Below are positions 29,057 through 38,082 of a stretch of 64,000 nucleotides of DNA, one piece after another; position 1 is the stretch's first letter; each line of letters starts with the position of its first letter. This stretch comes from Oscillospiraceae bacterium (GTDB taxonomy: Bacteria; Bacillota; Clostridia; Oscillospirales; Ruminococcaceae). The stretch spans positions 1 through 64,000 of the forward strand of contig JAUNJJ010000004.1 of NCBI GenBank assembly GCA_030533325.1, read 5' to 3'. The notes beneath the pieces are model-generated. The model saw only the letters and a list, made by a program, of their open reading frames with translations, ran no database searches and was not told the DNA's origin. The translations under genes were made by a program, and so were the position numbers.

Positions 29057-31435
29057 ATGAATAAATATTATAAAACACTTGAACTTCATAAAGTACTTGA
29101 GATGCTTGCGTCCTGTACTTCAAATGAAACGACCAAAAAGATGGCACTTGAAATTGAACCGTGCTATGACTGTGAAGAGGTAAAAAGGGAGATCTCAAAG
29201 GTTTCACAGGCTTTTGAACTTTCAGTAAGATTCGGTACTCCTCCTTTTTCAGCTTTTAAGGACGTAAACGGACATCTGAGAAGAGCTAAGTCGGGCGGCC
29301 GTCTTTCACTTAAGGATCTTCTCGAGGTTCTTTCCGTACTAAAGCAGATAAAGGCTCTGAGCGAATGGTACAAACACTGTGAGGATACTGAAACAGATCT
29401 CGACTATCTCTTTAACAATCTTATACCTGATGATATGCTTCTTCAGAGACTGGAAACTTCCATTCTTTCAGAAGAGGAGCTTTCAGACGGTGCAAGTTCT
29501 GAGCTTGCCTCAATAAGAAGAAAAATCAGACAGACCGGCTCGAAGCTTCGTTCCACACTTGACAAGATGGTAAAGTCATCGTCAATGCAGAAATGCCTTC
29601 AGGAATCTGTGATAACGATGAGAGACGGACGTTACGTTCTTCCTGTAAAGTCTGAATACAAGGGTGCGGTACCTGGTCTTGTTCACGATACTTCATCAAC
29701 AGGGCAGACGTATTTTATCGAGCCTATGTCAATTGTTGAGTGCAACAATGATATACGAATTCTCGAAAGTCAGGAGCAGGAGGAAATTGACCGCATTATC
29801 CGTGCGCTTACTGCTGAGTGTGCTATGCGCGCCGACAGTATTTCAGAAGGCTGGAGAGTGTGTACCATACTCAATCTTTACTTTGCAAAATCTGAATTTG
29901 CAGCAAGGATAAAGGCGACAGCACCGGTTATTTCAGATGACGGTGTTATTGAACTTAAGAAGGCACGTCATCCGCTCATTGATCCGGGCAGGGTAGTTCC
30001 GGTTGATATCTCCATAGGAGAGGATTACAATGCGCTTATCATAACGGGGCCGAATACCGGCGGTAAGACGGTTTCGCTCAAAACCACGGGACTGCTTACT
30101 CTTATGACGATGTGCGGGCTTCTTATTCCTGTTGCAGACGGAAGCCGTATTTCAGTATTTGACAATATCCTTGTTGATATCGGTGACAATCAGAGCATTG
30201 AGATGAATCTCTCAACATTTTCATCACACATCAATCAGGTTATTGACATCATAGGAAAGGCTGACAAAAGATCACTTGTTCTGCTTGATGAGCTTGGTTC
30301 AGGTACTGATCCTGTGGAAGGCGCGGCACTCGCTGTATCGGTTATTGAACGGCTTAAGTCAGCAGGTGCAAAGCTTATGGTAACAACACATTATCAGGAG
30401 CTTAAGATTTACGCTATTGAATCAGAGGATACACAGAACGCTTCATGTGAGTTTGATATTGAGACCCTTCGGCCTACATACAAGCTTATCATGGGTTCAC
30501 CTGGTAAATCAAATGCCTTTGCAATCTGTCAGAGCCTTGGCATGCCTTCTGATGTAATTGAAGAGGCAAAGTCTCTTGTAAGTACAGAAAACATGCGGTT
30601 TGAAATGGTTATTGAAAAGCTTGAAGCCGCAAGAGCAGAGCTTGAAAAACAGAATGCAGAACTTAATCAGCTCAGACGTGAAGCAAAGGAAAATTCTGAA
30701 AAGCTTCAGAAGGAGCTTGAAGAACTTGAAGATATGAAGGAAAAGGAACTTGACAAGGCGAGAAGCATTTCCATGAATATCATTGAAAATACAAAAGTCA
30801 AGTCCAACGAACTCCTTGATGAACTTCAGTCAATCAAAAAGCAGAAGAGTAAGGCGAAGTTTGAAAGCATGGTTTCAGATGCTGAGAGACTCAGTAAAAA
30901 AAGTCTTAACAACATGTACGACAATGCTAACCCTGTAGTAAAGAAGAAGCAGAATGATAATTACAAGCTCCCGCGTGCACTTAAAACGGGTGACTATGTA
31001 TTTATTCCGTCGATGAATAAAAACGGAACGGTTGTAAGCAATCAGGACCAGAAGGGATTTGTATTTGTTCAGGCTGGTATCATGAAGATGAAGATGAATA
31101 TCAGCGACCTTCGTCTTGCCGAAAAGCAGACTCAGAATAATCAGAACAAGGCAAAGTTTACACCGAAGAAAAACACAGCCTCACGCCAGGTTCAGCAGGA
31201 ACTGGATATACGCGGATTTGCTGCTGATGAGGGAGTAATGGAACTTGATATGTTTATAAATCATGCAGTAATGACCGGTCTTTCTCTTGTAACCGTTATT
31301 CACGGAAAGGGAACCGGTGTACTCCGAAGCGCAGTTCATGCAAGACTTAAAAAAATGCCGGTTGTAAAGAGCTTCAGACTCGGTGTATACGGCGAGGGTG
31401 AAGACGGCGTTACTATAGTCGAACTTAAACACTGA
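29057..31435 (+). CDS. mutS2: Endonuclease MutS2
   Basis: A 792-residue protein. The MutS core and clamp cover about 1-320, then the ABC-type ATPase with Walker A GPNTGGKT (331-338), NLSTFSSHI and Walker B LVLLDELGSGTDP. A long coiled coil follows (about 515-620). The C-terminal Smr nuclease domain begins LDIRGF and contains IHGKGTGVLR. MutS2 suppresses recombination, and in some bacteria it also splits collided ribosomes. The frame is full length. It is followed 13 nt later by rnz. Confidence 0.97.
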   Translation: MNKYYKTLELHKVLEMLASCTSNETTKKMALEIEPCYDCEEVKREISKVSQAFELSVRFGTPPFSAFKDVNGHLRRAKSGGRLSLKDLLEVLSVLKQIKALSEWYKHCEDTETDLDYLFNNLIPDDMLLQRLETSILSEEELSDGASSELASIRRKIRQTGSKLRSTLDKMVKSSSMQKCLQESVITMRDGRYVLPVKSEYKGAVPGLVHDTSSTGQTYFIEPMSIVECNNDIRILESQEQEEIDRIIRALTAECAMRADSISEGWRVCTILNLYFAKSEFAARIKATAPVISDDGVIELKKARHPLIDPGRVVPVDISIGEDYNALIITGPNTGGKTVSLKTTGLLTLMTMCGLLIPVADGSRISVFDNILVDIGDNQSIEMNLSTFSSHINQVIDIIGKADKRSLVLLDELGSGTDPVEGAALAVSVIERLKSAGAKLMVTTHYQELKIYAIESEDTQNASCEFDIETLRPTYKLIMGSPGKSNAFAICQSLGMPSDVIEEAKSLVSTENMRFEMVIEKLEAARAELEKQNAELNQLRREAKENSEKLQKELEELEDMKEKELDKARSISMNIIENTKVKSNELLDELQSIKKQKSKAKFESMVSDAERLSKKSLNNMYDNANPVVKKKQNDNYKLPRALKTGDYVFIPSMNKNGTVVSNQDQKGFVFVQAGIMKMKMNISDLRLAEKQTQNNQNKAKFTPKKNTASRQVQQELDIRGFAADEGVMELDMFINHAVMTGLSLVTVIHGKGTGVLRSAVHARLKKMPVVKSFRLGVYGEGEDGVTIVELKH

Positions 31436-31448
31436 AAGGAAAAATAAA

Positions 31449-32360
31449 ATGGTTGATATTTGTCTGGCTGGTACAGGAGGAATGATGCCGCTTCATAACA
31501 GATGGCTTACCAGCTGCTATATGGAATACAACGGAAAAGCAATTCTGATTGACTGCGGAGAAGGAACACAGATTGCACTTGTGGAGGCGGAATGTAAGCT
31601 CAGCAAACTGGAAACTCTGTTTATAACACATTTTCACGCAGATCACATTTCAGGCCTTCCGGGACTCCTGCTTTCTCTCGGAAACTATTCAAAGAAAACT
31701 CCGCTTTATATTTACGGACCAAAGGGTATAACGGAGATTGTAAACAACCTCTGCTGTATCTGTGGAAAACTTCCGTATGAAATAATCATAAAAGAACTTC
31801 CGGTAAATGAAATAACCCAGTACAGCATACCGGAAATTGATGAGATGATTACAGTAAGATCATTTCCGCTCAGACACCGTGTACCGTGTCTTGGGTATTC
31901 ACTTGTATTTTCAAGAAAACCGGTATTTAACCCGGAAAAAGCCGAAGCTCTTGGAATACCTAAGATTATGTGGAGCAGACTTCACAAAGGCGAGGATGTT
32001 GAATTTGAAGGAAATATTTATACAACTGATATGGTAACAGACGGAGCCAGAAAACCAGTCAAGGTGACCTATGCAACAGACTCAAGACCGATTGATACAA
32101 TTGCGGATGAGGCATTCCGTTCAGATTTGTTTATCTGTGAAGGTATGTACGGTGATGAGGAACATGCAGAGAGCATGAAAGAAAAAGGTCACATGCTTAT
32201 TCAGGATGCCCTCAGACTTGCCGAACTTGCCGAAGCCGAAAGACTGTGGCTTACTCACTACAGCCCGGCCATGACAAATCCGTCAGTCTACGAAAAGAGC
32301 ATCAGAAAGAAATTCCCGGCTGCTGTTATAAGCTGTGACGGTCAGAAAATAAATCTGTAA
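31449..32360 (+). CDS. rnz: Ribonuclease Z
   Basis: A 303-residue metallo-beta-lactamase fold enzyme that trims tRNA 3' ends. The opening GTGGMMPLHNRWLTSC and DCGEGTQ are family-typical. The metal motif is THFHADHISGLPGL (about 58-71). Later elements are YATDSRP and HYSPAM. GAAAGGAAA precedes the start. It is probably cotranscribed with mutS2. No clear terminator is visible before the next small gene. Confidence 0.93.
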   Translation: MVDICLAGTGGMMPLHNRWLTSCYMEYNGKAILIDCGEGTQIALVEAECKLSKLETLFITHFHADHISGLPGLLLSLGNYSKKTPLYIYGPKGITEIVNNLCCICGKLPYEIIIKELPVNEITQYSIPEIDEMITVRSFPLRHRVPCLGYSLVFSRKPVFNPEKAEALGIPKIMWSRLHKGEDVEFEGNIYTTDMVTDGARKPVKVTYATDSRPIDTIADEAFRSDLFICEGMYGDEEHAESMKEKGHMLIQDALRLAELAEAERLWLTHYSPAMTNPSVYEKSIRKKFPAAVISCDGQKINL

Positions 32361-32451
32361 CAAAATTTTTTCTCCGTCGTATAATGAAATATAAAGCAAA
32401 GCGGTAAAGATGCTGAGCTTTAAATACATTTTATAATGGAGATGTTTTACT

Positions 32452-32616
32452 ATGAACGGAAACTGCTGCTGGATAATCATTCTTATTCTTTTAATCTGCT
32501 GCTGCGGAGGATGCGGCTTTGGCGGAAATAACATCGGCTGCGGCGGAAGCTGCGGTGGCAACTGCGGCTGCGGTTGCAACAACGGCTGTGACAACGGCTG
32601 CGGATGTGGATGCTGA
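32452..32616 (+). CDS. 54-residue Cys/Gly-rich small membrane peptide
   Basis: The frame MNGNCCWIIILILLICCCGG opens with a hydrophobic stretch (about 7-16). It continues as a Gly/Asn/Cys-rich tail of repeated G-C and N-G-C units with 15 cysteines in total. ATGGAGATG places GGAG 9 nt before the start, and a strong terminator follows at 32662-32691, so it is a complete one-gene unit. Possible roles are a spore-coat or cell-surface metal-binding peptide, or a modified-peptide precursor; no modification gene is adjacent. It is below the size that gene finders report reliably. Confidence 0.65.
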   Translation: MNGNCCWIIILILLICCCGGCGFGGNNIGCGGSCGGNCGCGCNNGCDNGCGCGC

Positions 32617-32661
32617 GCTGAATACTTCGGTGCAGTAGCTTAACAATCCTGTAACGCAATC

Positions 32662-32691
32662 CCCCTGTGTCGTTATGATACAGGGGGATAA
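32662..32691 (+). terminator. Terminator after the Cys-rich peptide
   Basis: ATCCCCCTGT and ACAGGGGGAT pair with a short loop. The T run is weak, so RNA stability rather than strict termination is possible. Confidence 0.6.
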
Positions 32692-32729
32692 GTGTTTTGG
32701 GTTATATAATAATTCAGATGTAGTTTTTA

Positions 32730-32772
32730 TGTAAATATTTGTATTTACATTTATGAAAATTTATTGTATAAT
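32730..32772 (+). promoter_or_regulatory. Promoter and operator of the toxin-antitoxin operon
   Basis: TTTACA (32744-32749), a 17-nt spacer and TATAAT (32767-32772) drive the RelE-like gene. The inverted repeat TGTAAAT/ATTTACA (32730-32749) covers the -35, which fits autorepression by an antitoxin or complex. Confidence 0.6.
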
Positions 32773-32804
32773 TGATATAAAAGAATAAAAAATAAGGAAC
32801 GGAT

Positions 32805-33176
32805 ATGGAAAGAACATTTATAATGACATCTGAGTTTGATAAGGCATGGTCATCATTAGGTTTAACAGATAAAGATTTGAAAAATCTTCAGAATGAGTTA
32901 CTTGATAATCCTGATTCAGGTGATTTGATAAAAGGTACACATGGCTGTCGTAAAATTAGAATATCGCTCGAAAACAGGGGGAAAAGTGGAAGTGCAAGAG
33001 TTATTTATGTTGATTTTATAAGATTTGAGAAGTTATATCTTTTAACGGCATATGCAAAGAAAGATAAAGCTAATCTTTCAAAACAAGAAATGAATTCAAT
33101 AAAAGAAAAAGTAAAAACTATTGAACTTTTAGAACGAACCAGTTATGAAAGGAGAAAAGAATATGAATGTATATGA
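32805..33176 (+). CDS. RelE/HigB-like toxin
   Basis: A 123-residue protein of the RelE/ParE superfamily, HigB2-like branch. The core KGTHGCRKIRISLENRGKSG (about 46-65) and the strand-rich ARVIYVDF...YLLTAYAKKDKANLS segment (about 67-93) match toxins of the kind that cleave mRNA on the ribosome. The Lys/Arg-rich face carries the expected basic catalytic residues. The gene comes before its likely antitoxin, as in HigBA, and overlaps it by 14 nt. Confidence 0.8.
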   Translation: MERTFIMTSEFDKAWSSLGLTDKDLKNLQNELLDNPDSGDLIKGTHGCRKIRISLENRGKSGSARVIYVDFIRFEKLYLLTAYAKKDKANLSKQEMNSIKEKVKTIELLERTSYERRKEYECI

Positions 33177-33705
33177 AAGTGTTGTAAACTCACTCGATCA
33201 GGTTATTGATTACGAAAAAGGTTGTTCTGATAATGTTCGTATTCAAAAAATGTCTGCTACAGATAAAGAGTTGTCTGATACATTCGGATTGTCTGCCTTT
33301 GACATAGCATCCTGGTTTATTCAATATAATAATTCACAGGAGGAAACTGACCTTCTCACTGATTTAAAACTTCAGAAATTATTATATTATGCACAGGGAA
33401 TATCAATTAAATATACAGGTAAAACCCTCTTTAAAGAGAACATATATGCATTCAGATATGGTCCTGTAGTAAAGGAAGTATATAACAAATATCAGAAGTT
33501 TGGAAGAAACCATATTGATGAAACAGTGAATATACCAGAGTTTGAAAATGACATAAGAGTGATTCTTGAAGATGTTTATGAAGACTATGGACAGTTCTCA
33601 GCCTGGAAACTCGTTGAAATGACACATAACGAATCTCCATGGCTTGAAACAGAAAAAAACAGTATTATTACTGTTGAAAAAATGAGAGAATTTTTTGCAA
33701 GATAA
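33163..33705 (+). CDS. Panacea-domain (DUF4065) probable antitoxin
   Basis: A 180-residue protein. The N-terminal segment MNVYESVVNSLDQVIDYEKG resembles the opening helix of HigA/RelB-type antitoxins. The main part (about 45-175) is a Panacea/DUF4065 domain with LTDLKLQKLLYYAQG, FRYGPVVKEVY and HNESPW, all family hallmarks. Panacea proteins act as antitoxins against many unrelated toxins. The start at 33163 follows AAAGGAG with 8-nt spacing, so the gene overlaps the toxin stop. A terminator is at 33727-33768. Confidence 0.85.
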   Translation: MNVYESVVNSLDQVIDYEKGCSDNVRIQKMSATDKELSDTFGLSAFDIASWFIQYNNSQEETDLLTDLKLQKLLYYAQGISIKYTGKTLFKENIYAFRYGPVVKEVYNKYQKFGRNHIDETVNIPEFENDIRVILEDVYEDYGQFSAWKLVEMTHNESPWLETEKNSIITVEKMREFFAR

Positions 33706-33726
33706 TTTTTTAAGAAAATATATTGA

Positions 33727-33768
33727 AAATGCAGAACTTTGGTTATCCGGAGATTCTGCATTTTTAAT
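33727..33768 (+). terminator. Terminator of the toxin-antitoxin operon
   Basis: AAATGCAGAA and TTCTGCATTT pair over a 17-nt loop, followed by further T residues. Confidence 0.75.
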
Positions 33769-33959
33769 ATGACGGAGACTATAATATTCTGTTCAGTTTT
33801 AGTTTTTTTAGTTGTTCATTGAATTCGAAAGCGGAATTAACTTACTATTCCGTCTTCTTACTTTTTCATAAAAAACTATGTACTAACTATTGATATATGC
33901 CGATATGTGACGATTAATATATTGTAAGTTTTTTTGTAAAATATTGTTATGGAGGCGAT

Positions 33960-34439
33960 ATGTTGAAAACAGCAGGAGACAGATGTCCTGAGTGCGGAAG
34001 AAAATTTTTTTATTATGATTCTAGGCAAAGATATTACGGAAGTCCGGTCAGAACATGTAAAAAATGTAATAGTCAGTACCTGGATCTGAGGTACCATGAG
34101 ATAGCTGTTGAGGGAATACCGGAGTCTGAACTGTCCAGAAAACCGATGATAATACTTATGATATTCGGAGCTCTGATACTGTACAGAGGAATATATCTTA
34201 CAGGATACAGACAGCTGGGAATGGGAGATTATGGTCAGTGGATTATGCCGGTATTATTTATTATCATGGGAATAGTAATGATAACAGTCGGGATAATTGA
34301 AATCATCATGATATCCACGGGAAGAAAGATGATGAAATATGAACGTCTGAAAAGGGAATCAGAGGAACGCATGAGTGACAGAAGCTATGCGTGGACACTT
34401 AAACAGGAGGGATACAATGTTCCGGAACAATACTTATGA
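33960..34439 (+). CDS. Zinc-ribbon membrane protein, unknown function
   Basis: A 159-residue protein. The N-terminal zinc ribbon CPECGRKF...CKKCNSQY (about 9-40) is followed by two membrane segments (about 63-78 and 94-117) and a basic cytoplasmic tail. The frame opens TTGAAAACAGC directly after an ATG; GGAGGCG lies upstream. Its end overlaps the next gene by 23 nt, so the pair is coupled. I do not recognise the family. Confidence 0.65.
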   Translation: MLKTAGDRCPECGRKFFYYDSRQRYYGSPVRTCKKCNSQYLDLRYHEIAVEGIPESELSRKPMIILMIFGALILYRGIYLTGYRQLGMGDYGQWIMPVLFIIMGIVMITVGIIEIIMISTGRKMMKYERLKRESEERMSDRSYAWTLKQEGYNVPEQYL

Positions 34440-35034
34440 TACTGAAAGAAAAAGCAGCAAGCTAAGCCTTGTGATAGGTGTGCTTGCGATTACAGCCTTG
34501 TTTTTCTATCTTCTTGTCGGCGGATTTATGAAAATATTTAATAAATCAGATTATGAAGAAATAAATATTGATATGGCCGGATACGGAATAGTTATTGAAC
34601 ATTCAATCAACGGACTTATTCCTACAGGAAAGGATTATTATTACATAGGTTTGAATTCCGAAGAAGGTGACATATATGTAATACAGGCAGGAAAGAAATG
34701 GTTTGAAGATAATTTTAATACTTCTGACAATAGTGCAAATGATGGCAGTCTGACACTCAAAACCAAAGTAAACCGGCTTGATTATAAAGTTGCACGTGAA
34801 CTTGCATCCGGATTTTCTGATTCAGATGTAAATATTTCTTTTGATTACTGTTATGATACACTTTATAAAAGCAAGGGAATTCTGATGATAATTTCAGCAG
34901 CTCTTTTACTTGCAACGATTATTTATTTTATAATGATTAAGTTTCAGAAGATTCAGTCCGGAAAATTATCGGGACTTATAGGATTTCTACTGTTAATGGC
35001 AGTTTGTTTTACTATACTAAAGGCTATAAGATAA
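34417..35034 (+). CDS. Membrane protein, unknown function
   Basis: A 205-residue protein with three membrane segments (about 17-38, 153-174 and 181-200). The extracellular-type domain between them (about 45-150) is mixed alpha/beta. The start at 34417 follows CAGGAGGG inside the preceding gene. It likely forms a complex with the zinc-ribbon membrane protein upstream. No family was recognised. A hairpin terminator is at 35088-35136. Confidence 0.65.
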   Translation: MFRNNTYDTERKSSKLSLVIGVLAITALFFYLLVGGFMKIFNKSDYEEINIDMAGYGIVIEHSINGLIPTGKDYYYIGLNSEEGDIYVIQAGKKWFEDNFNTSDNSANDGSLTLKTKVNRLDYKVARELASGFSDSDVNISFDYCYDTLYKSKGILMIISAALLLATIIYFIMIKFQKIQSGKLSGLIGFLLLMAVCFTILKAIR

Positions 35035-35087
35035 AATCTTTATATCAAATTATTCTTATTGTTGTCATTTAGGAGGTTATCTCCGCA

Positions 35088-35136
35088 AAAAAATCTCACT
35101 TTTCTGAATTGTATCAGGAAAGTGAGATTTTTTTAT
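35088..35136 (+). terminator. Terminator after the membrane protein pair
   Basis: AAAAAATCTCACTTT and AAAGTGAGATTTTTTT pair over about 17 nt. The stem resembles the one at 39494-39538 (AAATCTCAC shared). Confidence 0.85.
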
Positions 35137-35216
35137 ATCAATGTTTGTTTCTGATTAAAATGTTGAATTTGTTTTTTTAACAGCAGTCTGATATACTATA
35201 AAAGCAAAAATATATT

Positions 35217-35252
35217 TTATAAAAATGCCGTTTACGGCAAAAATATTAAATG
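35217..35252. repeat. 36-bp direct repeat, left copy
   Basis: Identical to 37890-37925. It contains the palindrome TGCCGTTTACGGCA. The two copies bracket the MATE-like and DUF4143 genes. Confidence 0.9.
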
Positions 35253-35317
35253 GAGTTCGCTATGAAACCTTAAAAAAGCACCTCATATGAAGTGCTTTTT
35301 CTTTAATATTATAATTT

Positions 35318-36529
35318 TTAATTCGTTTGTTTTTTTACATCATATCTGTATATGATTAGTGATAATATAAGATGTACAACCATACCAAATCCGAACATTA
35401 AGATAATAAACATCATACTGCTTTCGAATGTGCCTTTTTTGAATAAGATAAAGAGTATTCCGTAATAAACAATATTGACAAATACAGATATTATCGTAGT
35501 GTAGATAGTTTTACCTTTTGATATGAACCATGCGTCAATAAGAGCAGAAACTATGTATGTAAAATAAAACGGGATAAGCGGCCATACAATTGCAAGCGTT
35601 ACATCCGGATTGCATGCCATAATTTTTTCAATAAACCAGTGCCAGCCAGGCATAGAAACTATCCATAATCCAGCAATCCCCAGTGCGAATCTCCATGTAT
35701 TTTTCATGTTCAGTTTTTCAAGACTGTTCCTTTTGATTATTTCAGCTAAGCATGAAACAGGAACAAGAAGCCAGCCCCATATGAAGTTATTGGCTACCCA
35801 GTAGTTTCCCGATTCTGATACTGAATTTACCATTTTACAAATCATAATTGCATAAATAAAGTTGTCCAGAAAAATCTGAATACCTGCAAAAATTCCGATA
35901 TGCCACCATTCCTTTATCCAGGACAGATTACATTTTCCAAAACCTATATATTTATTATGAAAAGCAAGCAACATAGAAATTATTGCAAGAATACTGTTTA
36001 CAGTTATTTCTGAGTATGATGCACCGATGTCGCTGAATTTTGATATCAGTAAATAATCAAATACAGATAACATAAGAACTCTTGAAATAATCAGCGTACA
36101 CACGGTTTTATAGTCCGCATTTAATACAAATAGAATAATAGTAAAAGATGAGATATATGCAATTAGCATTGAAAAAGACTGAAGAAACAGATATCGTTCA
36201 GAAAATTCAGCATTCATAAATTCTGTAATAGAACTTACTTTAGCAGATATAATTAAAGTAAATATCAGATAAACTGTGAATGAAATAATAAGTGCAAATC
36301 CGTTTCTTTCACGGCTTGATTTTTCTGGCTTTAAAATAGAATAGAGCGGTACAGTCATTGTTGTAATTATAATTTCATCAATAAGATCAAACCATTCCAT
36401 TTGTCCGAGAATATTGATATCAACATTATTTACTGCTACAATATTCATTCTTATTATCAAATATACAGATGGAATCAGTGCCCATAATATAAGTGATAAA
36501 AAGACTTTAAAATCCTTTTTTTCTGTCAT
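35318..36529 (-). CDS. MATE-like multidrug transporter-related membrane protein
   Basis: A 403-residue protein with about 11-12 membrane segments and short loops. Segments such as LILWALIPSVYLIIRMNIVA and NYWVANNFIWGWLLVPVSC, and the overall layout, are like MATE/polysaccharide-exporter superfamily proteins, though somewhat short and divergent. The start at 36529 follows AAGGAG on the minus strand, and the longer frame to 36568 is not supported. It lies downstream of the DUF4143 ATPase, 29 nt from that gene's stop. Substrate is unknown. Confidence 0.65.
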   Translation of the reverse strand: MTEKKDFKVFLSLILWALIPSVYLIIRMNIVAVNNVDINILGQMEWFDLIDEIIITTMTVPLYSILKPEKSSRERNGFALIISFTVYLIFTLIISAKVSSITEFMNAEFSERYLFLQSFSMLIAYISSFTIILFVLNADYKTVCTLIISRVLMLSVFDYLLISKFSDIGASYSEITVNSILAIISMLLAFHNKYIGFGKCNLSWIKEWWHIGIFAGIQIFLDNFIYAIMICKMVNSVSESGNYWVANNFIWGWLLVPVSCLAEIIKRNSLEKLNMKNTWRFALGIAGLWIVSMPGWHWFIEKIMACNPDVTLAIVWPLIPFYFTYIVSALIDAWFISKGKTIYTTIISVFVNIVYYGILFILFKKGTFESSMMFIILMFGFGMVVHLILSLIIYRYDVKKQTN

Positions 36530-36558
36530 AGTAGTTCTCCTTTTTATATGAATTATTT

Positions 36559-37773
36559 TTATATACACCCAATCGGTACAATCCTGTTCATACTGTCAAG
36601 CGGAATAACCATTGACGACATGCACAGAACAGCACCTTCACCGGTTTCTTCGGGCAGTGATGATAAAACTGAAAAGTTTTTCAGGGCAGTTTTACCTGGG
36701 TCTGCGCTTTTCTTAATTTCAACAGGATACAGTTTTCCGTTGTCAAGTATCAGAAGATCAATTTCTTTTCCATTATTGTCTCTGTAGTAAAACAGCCGGC
36801 TGCGGACATCGATGCCGTTATTTACGTATCCTTTGATAATTTCAGAAATGACATAGGTTTCAAACATAGCTCCGGCCATAGCAGATATTTCAAGTGCCCT
36901 TGAATTGTTCCACATACTTAGATAGCAGGCAAGACCGGTGTCCATGAAATACATCTTCGGACGTTTTACTATGCGCTTAATTGTATTTCCGGAATAGGGA
37001 TTCAGTAAAAAAACAAGACCTGATGAAACAAGTACCGAAAGCCATCCGTCGGCTGTTTTCCTGTCTATCTCAACATCTTTTGAAATAACATCAAGATTCA
37101 CTTCCTGACCGGTTCTTGCAGCCAGACATGAAATGAACCTTAAAAATTTTCCTTCATTCTGGATATTTACAAGATTGCGAATATCGCGTTCAATATACGT
37201 CTGGAGATATGAACCGTAAAAATCTTCAGTATTCATATCAGGGTCGCTTACAACACCCGGCATACCGCCCTTCAGAATCTTGCTGAATATATCGGTTATG
37301 TTGTCCTGAGAATTAACATCTCTGATATCTGAAGGAAGAAAAGCCCTGCTTTCCCGTCCTTCAATTTCTGCACGTGACATAGAATACATTGACAGTATTC
37401 CAACTCTGCCTGCCAGTGATTCACTGACTTTATCAGTCATATGAAACATCTGTGAGCCGGTGAGAAAATACAAGCCTTTTTCTTTGGTTTCATCTGCTTT
37501 TATCTTGATATACGGCAAAAGCTCAGGCGCATATTGAATTTCATCAATGATAACCGGGGTGGAATACTGCTGAAGAAACAGTTCCGGATCTTCCCTTGCA
37601 AGCTGTCTTACTCTCGGATAATCCAGAGTAACATATTTTATATCAGAATTACTTTCGGCAAATTTTTTCAGAAGTGTGGTTTTTCCAACCTGCCTTGCTC
37701 CGCAAACCATTACTACAGGAAAATGCCCGGATAAATATTTTATTTTGGATTCAAGCGCTCTTTTTATATACAT
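36559..37773 (-). CDS. AAA ATPase with DUF4143 domain
   Basis: A 404-residue protein. Walker A GARQVGKTTLL (about 24-34), Walker B VIIDEIQYAP (about 73-82) and the sensor segment YFLTGSQMFHM belong to AAA_14. The C-terminal DUF4143 has KEIDLLILDNGKLYPVEIKK (about 350-369), the restriction-like core. The ATG at 37773 is chosen over the GTG at 37782. It is probably cotranscribed with the MATE-like gene. It is distinct from the ATPases at 19535 and 38083. Confidence 0.88.
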   Translation of the reverse strand: MYIKRALESKIKYLSGHFPVVMVCGARQVGKTTLLKKFAESNSDIKYVTLDYPRVRQLAREDPELFLQQYSTPVIIDEIQYAPELLPYIKIKADETKEKGLYFLTGSQMFHMTDKVSESLAGRVGILSMYSMSRAEIEGRESRAFLPSDIRDVNSQDNITDIFSKILKGGMPGVVSDPDMNTEDFYGSYLQTYIERDIRNLVNIQNEGKFLRFISCLAARTGQEVNLDVISKDVEIDRKTADGWLSVLVSSGLVFLLNPYSGNTIKRIVKRPKMYFMDTGLACYLSMWNNSRALEISAMAGAMFETYVISEIIKGYVNNGIDVRSRLFYYRDNNGKEIDLLILDNGKLYPVEIKKSADPGKTALKNFSVLSSLPEETGEGAVLCMSSMVIPLDSMNRIVPIGCI

Positions 37774-37889
37774 TTTTATCACTCGTTTCTATACAAAAAC
37801 AGGAATATCATTCTCTATATGTATTATATCATTTATCATAATTATTATCAAGTGAATTTTTTTATCTGTAAACTGTAAAATTTTTTAGA

Positions 37890-37925
37890 TTATAAAAATG
37901 CCGTTTACGGCAAAAATATTAAATG
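37890..37925. repeat. 36-bp direct repeat, right copy
   Basis: Identical to 35217-35252. It lies upstream of the DUF4143 gene on the minus strand. Confidence 0.9.
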
Positions 37926-37940
37926 AATTTTTGTTGTTTA

Positions 37941-38031
37941 ACTTAAAATATTCCCTCATAAAATGTTATTAGATCATAATAATTCGCTCTGATTTTGTTA
38001 ACTTACTTAAAATATTCGCTAAGAAAATGTT
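37941..38031. repeat. Imperfect 27-bp direct repeat upstream of the third DUF4143 ATPase
   Basis: ACTTAAAATATTCCCTCATA (37941-37960) plus seven more bases recurs with few changes at 38005-38031, just before the promoter of the next gene. It is a possible regulator site. Confidence 0.5.
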
Positions 38032-38082
38032 GAAGATTTGTCTGGATTATGGTATACTAATGATAAAGGAGCGTGTTTGAAA

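Noticed and set aside
33145..33162. Upstream ATG for the Panacea antitoxin
   Set aside because: The ribosome binding site AAAGGAG lies downstream of this ATG and correctly spaced for the ATG at 33163.
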